Assembly (NCBI GenBank): GCA_900112785.1
Contig: FONB01000010.1
Location: 124,001 to 188,000, forward strand
Direction: 5' to 3'
From: Phytobacter palmae
GTDB taxonomy: Bacteria; Pseudomonadota; Gammaproteobacteria; Enterobacterales; Enterobacteriaceae
Length of the DNA stretch: 64,000 nucleotides
Position numbers and translations under genes: made by a program. Each line of letters opens with the position of its first letter. The first letter of the stretch is position 1. The notes beneath the pieces are model-generated. The model made no database searches, was not told the DNA's origin, and was given only the letters and a program-made list of their open reading frames with translations. Shown here in pieces: positions 58,238 to 64,000 of this stretch.

Positions 58238-58956
58238 CGCAGCGGGCGGCCGCCATCAACGCCAAACGTACGTCCCGTGACGTAGCAACTGGTCAGTAGA
58301 TAATCGACCAGATCGATGATCTCTTTCTCGCCAGGGGCGATTTTCATCAGCGATTTATTGAGCGCCTGCTGACGGTATTCCGCATCGTCGTCGTCATTAA
58401 ACAGAATCAGCGCCGGGGCAATGGCGTTGACTTTCACTTCCGGTGCCAGCTTCCTGGCAAAAGAGCGGGTCATATTATCCAGCGCCGCTTTACTGGCGGC
58501 ATAGGCAATATGTTTGTCGCTCCCGCACTCAACGACATAATCGGTAAAGTGAATAATGTCGCTCGCAGCGTGCCCGAATCCGCGTAATAACCTCTCCAGC
58601 GCGTGGTTAAGCAAGTAGGGAGCATGGACGTGGATCTGCAGCATCCGGGAAAGGACATCAGGCAACGCAACGCCGGGTTTTTCACCCACCCAGTCGCCTG
58701 CATTATGAATAATTGCCCGCAGCCCCTGGGTTTTCTCTTTCACTAGATCGGCGAAGGCCAGAACACCTTCATCACTGCTGAAATCCGCCTGAATGCATAA
58801 AGCACCCGCGGCGGTTAACTGTTCAATCGCCGGATAAAGGGTCCGGTAACTGATGATAACGGGCTGCTGCTGGCTGAGAAAATGGTGGGCGAGGGCGAGG
58901 CCGATGCGACGGCCTCCTCCGGTAATCAATATCGGGCGTGTCTTCGTGTTTCCCAT
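58234..58956 (-). CDS. folM: Dihydromonapterin reductase FolM
   Basis: Short-chain dehydrogenase making tetrahydromonapterin (NADPH) and, weakly, tetrahydrofolate. ATG 58956 gives 240 aa (MGNTKTRPILITGGGRRIG), the E. coli length; the longer frame uses a TTG. The cofactor motif is TGGGRRIG and the catalytic pair is YAASK near 150. It overlaps ydgC by four bases and lies 37 bases after the ydgI start region, but is transcribed on the same strand as ydgI. Confidence 0.95.
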   Translation of the reverse strand: MGNTKTRPILITGGGRRIGLALAHHFLSQQQPVIISYRTLYPAIEQLTAAGALCIQADFSSDEGVLAFADLVKEKTQGLRAIIHNAGDWVGEKPGVALPDVLSRMLQIHVHAPYLLNHALERLLRGFGHAASDIIHFTDYVVECGSDKHIAYAASKAALDNMTRSFARKLAPEVKVNAIAPALILFNDDDDAEYRQQALNKSLMKIAPGEKEIIDLVDYLLTSCYVTGRTFGVDGGRPLR

Positions 58957-58992
58957 CGAATGCGTTCTCCTTCTCAACGGGGTGCATGCGGC

Positions 58993-60375
58993 TTACCCCA
59001 TCAACATCCACGTGGCGGGAATGGCGGCGATCAGTAGCAGACCAATCAGCACTCTTTCCCGGCGTTTAAGCAGACTGGCTATGTCATGCGTGCGGCGTGC
59101 ATAGATAAAGACCAGCAGCCCCGGCGCATAGAGCACAACCGACAACAGCAAATGCATCGGACCGGATGCATACAGTAACCATAAGCCATAGAGGCTGGCG
59201 CCGATAGCGACGGTACGGTGCAACGGACGACGAGAGATTTTCAGTAAAAATGCCCCGACAAGGAAATAAGGAACCAGAATCATCTCGGACGCAATGGTCA
59301 ACAGCGTATTGTAATCAGAACCTGTGAGCCAGATCAGCACCAGAGAGACCTGCACGCTGATATTGGTTAACCACAGTGACGCCGCTGGCGCATTATTCCT
59401 GTTTTGTCGGGCAAAAATGCGTGGAAATGCCTGATGGGTAGCGGCCAGTAGCGGCACTTCCGCAGCCATGATCGTCCAGCTCAGATAGGCGCCACATACC
59501 GAAACAATCAACCCGGCGGCAATGACCACATCGCCCCAGGAACCCATCAGCCTGACCATCAGGCCTGCCATTGATGGATTACGCATTGCCGCCAGCTCCG
59601 GGCGCGGCATCACCCCCAGCGACAGCAATGTCACCAACAAATAGACGCCGAGGGCAGCCAGCACTGCCAGCAGGGTGGCGCGTCCCACATCGCGCTTGTT
59701 GCGCGCGCGGGCGGAAACGACCACTGCGCCTTCAACCCCGATAAACACCCAAAGGGTAATGAGCATGGTATTTTTCACCTGCTCCCATACGGGTACCCCC
59801 AGTGCGATACCGGAGAAATCAAGGCTAAACGTATCGTAATGGAACGCCATTGCCGCCAGCACAATAAACAGGCCAAGCGGTACCAGTTTGGCGAGCGTCG
59901 CGGCGAGGTTAATGCTGGCTGCCGTCTGTACGCCGCGCAGCACTAAGGCGTGAACAAACCACAGCAACAGGGAGGCACCGACAATTGCCTGCCAGGTATT
60001 ACCATCCCCAAAGAAGCGCAGCTCTGGCGTATCGGTAAAGAAACTTAGCGCAGAGAAGACAATCACCAGATATGAGACGTTGGCGATAACAGCGCATAGC
60101 CAGTAGCCCCAGGCGGAACAAAAACCGATAAGTTCGCCAAAACCTTCCCGGGCGTAAGTAAAAATACCGCCGTCCAGGTCCGGGCGAAGACGCGTCAGGA
60201 TAAGCATGGCGAAGGCGAGCAGTAATATCCCCGCGCCGGTAATTGCCCAACCCATCAATAATGCGGCTGGGCTGGCGATTTCCGCCATATTTTGCGGAAG
60301 GCTGAAAACGCCTGCGCCGAGCATTGAGCTTAATACCAGCGCAGTTAAAGCGCTCAGGCCAAGTTTTTTTTCCAT
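58993..60375 (-). CDS. ydgI: APC-family amino-acid antiporter YdgI (ArcD-like)
   Basis: A 460-aa inner-membrane protein with 12 helices of the basic amino acid/polyamine antiporter group, related to arginine/ornithine exchanger ArcD. It begins MEKKLGLSALTALVLSSMLGAGVFSLP, the substrate-site motif of the family. Substrate in enterics is not proven. E. coli annotates it arcD or ydgI. It lies upstream of folM with 36 bases between. Confidence 0.93.
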   Translation of the reverse strand: MEKKLGLSALTALVLSSMLGAGVFSLPQNMAEIASPAALLMGWAITGAGILLLAFAMLILTRLRPDLDGGIFTYAREGFGELIGFCSAWGYWLCAVIANVSYLVIVFSALSFFTDTPELRFFGDGNTWQAIVGASLLLWFVHALVLRGVQTAASINLAATLAKLVPLGLFIVLAAMAFHYDTFSLDFSGIALGVPVWEQVKNTMLITLWVFIGVEGAVVVSARARNKRDVGRATLLAVLAALGVYLLVTLLSLGVMPRPELAAMRNPSMAGLMVRLMGSWGDVVIAAGLIVSVCGAYLSWTIMAAEVPLLAATHQAFPRIFARQNRNNAPAASLWLTNISVQVSLVLIWLTGSDYNTLLTIASEMILVPYFLVGAFLLKISRRPLHRTVAIGASLYGLWLLYASGPMHLLLSVVLYAPGLLVFIYARRTHDIASLLKRRERVLIGLLLIAAIPATWMLMG

Positions 60376-60510
60376 GGGTATCCTGTTATGAACGGACTCA
60401 ATCCAGAATAATTATTTTGCATATGCGCATAAAAATGGTGGATATCACTGAGGCGCGGGATTTTACGGAGAGTCGTTATGGCATGCAATGCGTGTCGGCT
60501 TAATTTCGCG

Positions 60511-60545
60511 AAAAAAATAAAAAAGGCGACCCAGGGTCGCCTTTT
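60511..60545 (-). terminator. ydgH terminator
   Basis: AAAAGGCGACC pairs with GGTCGCCTTTT over a three-base loop, followed on the minus strand by TTATTTTTTT. It lies 13 bases after the ydgH stop. Confidence 0.92.
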
Positions 60546-60558
60546 GGTGAAGGTGGAC

Positions 60559-61503
60559 TTATTTGTACAAGTCAGCGCTGATAGTGATATTGCTACCATT
60601 TTCCTGCCACTGGCGGGTGATGTGGTAGTACTTGGCGCCTTTCGCCGCGGCACGTTTAGCAACCTGATAAGAGATCTCGGTCAGGTTGCCGTAGTTACCG
60701 GTGAACGTGACGCTGTCAAAGGGAATCATCTGCGCAGCTGTGATTTTATTCACTTCTTCGATTTTTTTGCCGTCAGGCAGCGTGACAGTGTAACGGTTTG
60801 AGGTCGATGATTGTGTTTCGAAGAAACGACCTACCTCAGCGCTCGGGGCGGCGGTAGTGGCAACGCCAGGAATTTCTACTTTTTTGGCTTCTTCACCGCC
60901 TTTCGCTAATGCCGCACGGCCTGCTTCGGAATCACGTGGAATAGCATCCGGGCTCTGCAGTACGCGTTTTTTGGCATCAGCTTTATAGATATACGCCGTA
61001 ATTAACTGGTTGCCACCTTCGTTGGCATCGACCTGGCGGACGATATAGAAAGAGGCGGCCCCTTTCGCTTTCGCGGCTTTAGTGATGGCATCGTTTACTT
61101 CCGGCTGGGAGCGATAAAAGCCCTGCACCGTAACGGTATCGAACGGTTCCAGCTCAATGGCCTGGGTCTTTGGCAGCTCAGTTACGCCATTTATGACGCG
61201 CAGTTTTGGCGCATCGGCCTTCGGCGCATCGGCTTTATAAAGGTCCGTAGTGACACGCTGGTTGCCGCTCTCACCATAATCAGAGGTATCTACAACATAA
61301 AACGAGGCCGCGCCTTCTTTATCAGCACGGTTTGACGCGGCTTTAACGGCATCGCCAATAGAGTTAAAGCGACCGGTGATAACAACGCGATCGTAGGGCT
61401 TCAATGCTGACGCTTGCTCCGGCGTTAACTCTGTCGCTGCGTTGACTGACAGTGCCGTAACGGACAAAAGTGCTGACGCCAGGAGGGTGTACTTAAGCTT
61501 CAT
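60559..61503 (-). CDS. ydgH: YdgH, three-domain DUF1471 (BhsA/McbA-like) protein
   Basis: A 314-aa periplasmic protein. Signal peptide 1-22 (SLLSVTALSVNA region). Three tandem DUF1471 domains lie at about 35-90, 125-180 and 260-314, each ending in a xxYxITRQ-like or SFYVVDTSDYG segment with a terminal YK (Ala-Asp-Leu-Tyr-Lys). The single-domain relatives BhsA and McbA are stress and biofilm proteins. A poorly conserved linker joins domains 2 and 3. It converges on none; it has its own terminator and long upstream gap. Confidence 0.92.
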   Translation of the reverse strand: MKLKYTLLASALLSVTALSVNAATELTPEQASALKPYDRVVITGRFNSIGDAVKAASNRADKEGAASFYVVDTSDYGESGNQRVTTDLYKADAPKADAPKLRVINGVTELPKTQAIELEPFDTVTVQGFYRSQPEVNDAITKAAKAKGAASFYIVRQVDANEGGNQLITAYIYKADAKKRVLQSPDAIPRDSEAGRAALAKGGEEAKKVEIPGVATTAAPSAEVGRFFETQSSTSNRYTVTLPDGKKIEEVNKITAAQMIPFDSVTFTGNYGNLTEISYQVAKRAAAKGAKYYHITRQWQENGSNITISADLYK

Positions 61504-63563
<2,060 letters not shown>

Positions 63564-63570
63564 GGGGTAG

Positions 63571-64000
<430 letters not shown>

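Overview
The window is a stretch of chromosome from a gamma-proteobacterium of the family Enterobacteriaceae. Gene order and protein lengths follow the Escherichia/Salmonella/Citrobacter/Enterobacter replication-terminus region almost gene for gene, from the suf operon to pntAB. Several E. coli loci are missing at their usual places: the ydh cluster beside pykF, pdxY after tyrS, and the uid/hdhA/mal block between add and ydgA. I therefore read it as a non-E. coli enteric. The genus cannot be fixed by eye. There are no insertion sequences, prophage genes, integrases or CRISPR arrays.

Layout. 1-2.5 kb: end of the suf Fe-S assembly operon (sufS partial, sufE) and the L,D-transpeptidase ldtE. 2.5-4.5 kb: Braun lipoprotein lpp and pykF, both leftward. 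5-9.1 kb: the least conserved part, with a HisN-like phosphatase, a zinc alcohol dehydrogenase, two tRNA-Val genes, a D-2-hydroxyacid dehydrogenase and a small unrecognised membrane protein. 9.2-17.3 kb: mdtK, a methyltransferase, ribE, cfa, the divergent purine-transport pair punC/punR, and purR. 17.5-26.2 kb: ynhF, ydhP, sodB, mepH, grxD, rnt, gloA, nemA-nemR, ydhL, ydhF and sodC, rich in redox and electrophile defence. 26.2-30.5 kb: ydhK-ydhJ-ydhI facing slyA, then slyB. 30.7-37.8 kb: anmK, mliC, pdxH, tyrS, gstA, dtpA and a CopD/HemJ-like membrane protein. 37.9-45.4 kb: nth and the rsxEGDCBA electron-transport operon, ydgK, cnu and blr. 45.6-54.7 kb: ydgJ, add, a UspF-like gene, ydgA, manA, fumA and fumC. 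54.7-64 kb: tus with its Ter site, rstBA, ydgC, folM, an APC amino-acid transporter, ydgH, pntA and the start of pntB.

How the genes work together. Oxidative and electrophile stress is a recurring theme: sodB, sodC, grxD, gloA, nemRA, rsx (which resets SoxR), sufSE, fumC beside the oxygen-sensitive fumA, and pntAB for NADPH. Envelope maintenance is the second theme: lpp, ldtE, mepH, mliC, slyB, blr, anmK and cfa. Recognisable control sites include Cra (pykF), PurR (purR), NemR (nemRA), SlyA (slyA and, unexpectedly, upstream of cfa), a strong CRP site in the dtpA gap, a PhoP-like box (rstA) and the Ter site.

I found no convincing new multi-gene system. The most useful leads are the SlyA 12-mer beside the distal cfa promoter, the near-perfect CRP palindrome in the 740-base dtpA gap, the locus replacements relative to E. 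coli, the rsxC tandem repeat and the few unrecognised small genes.
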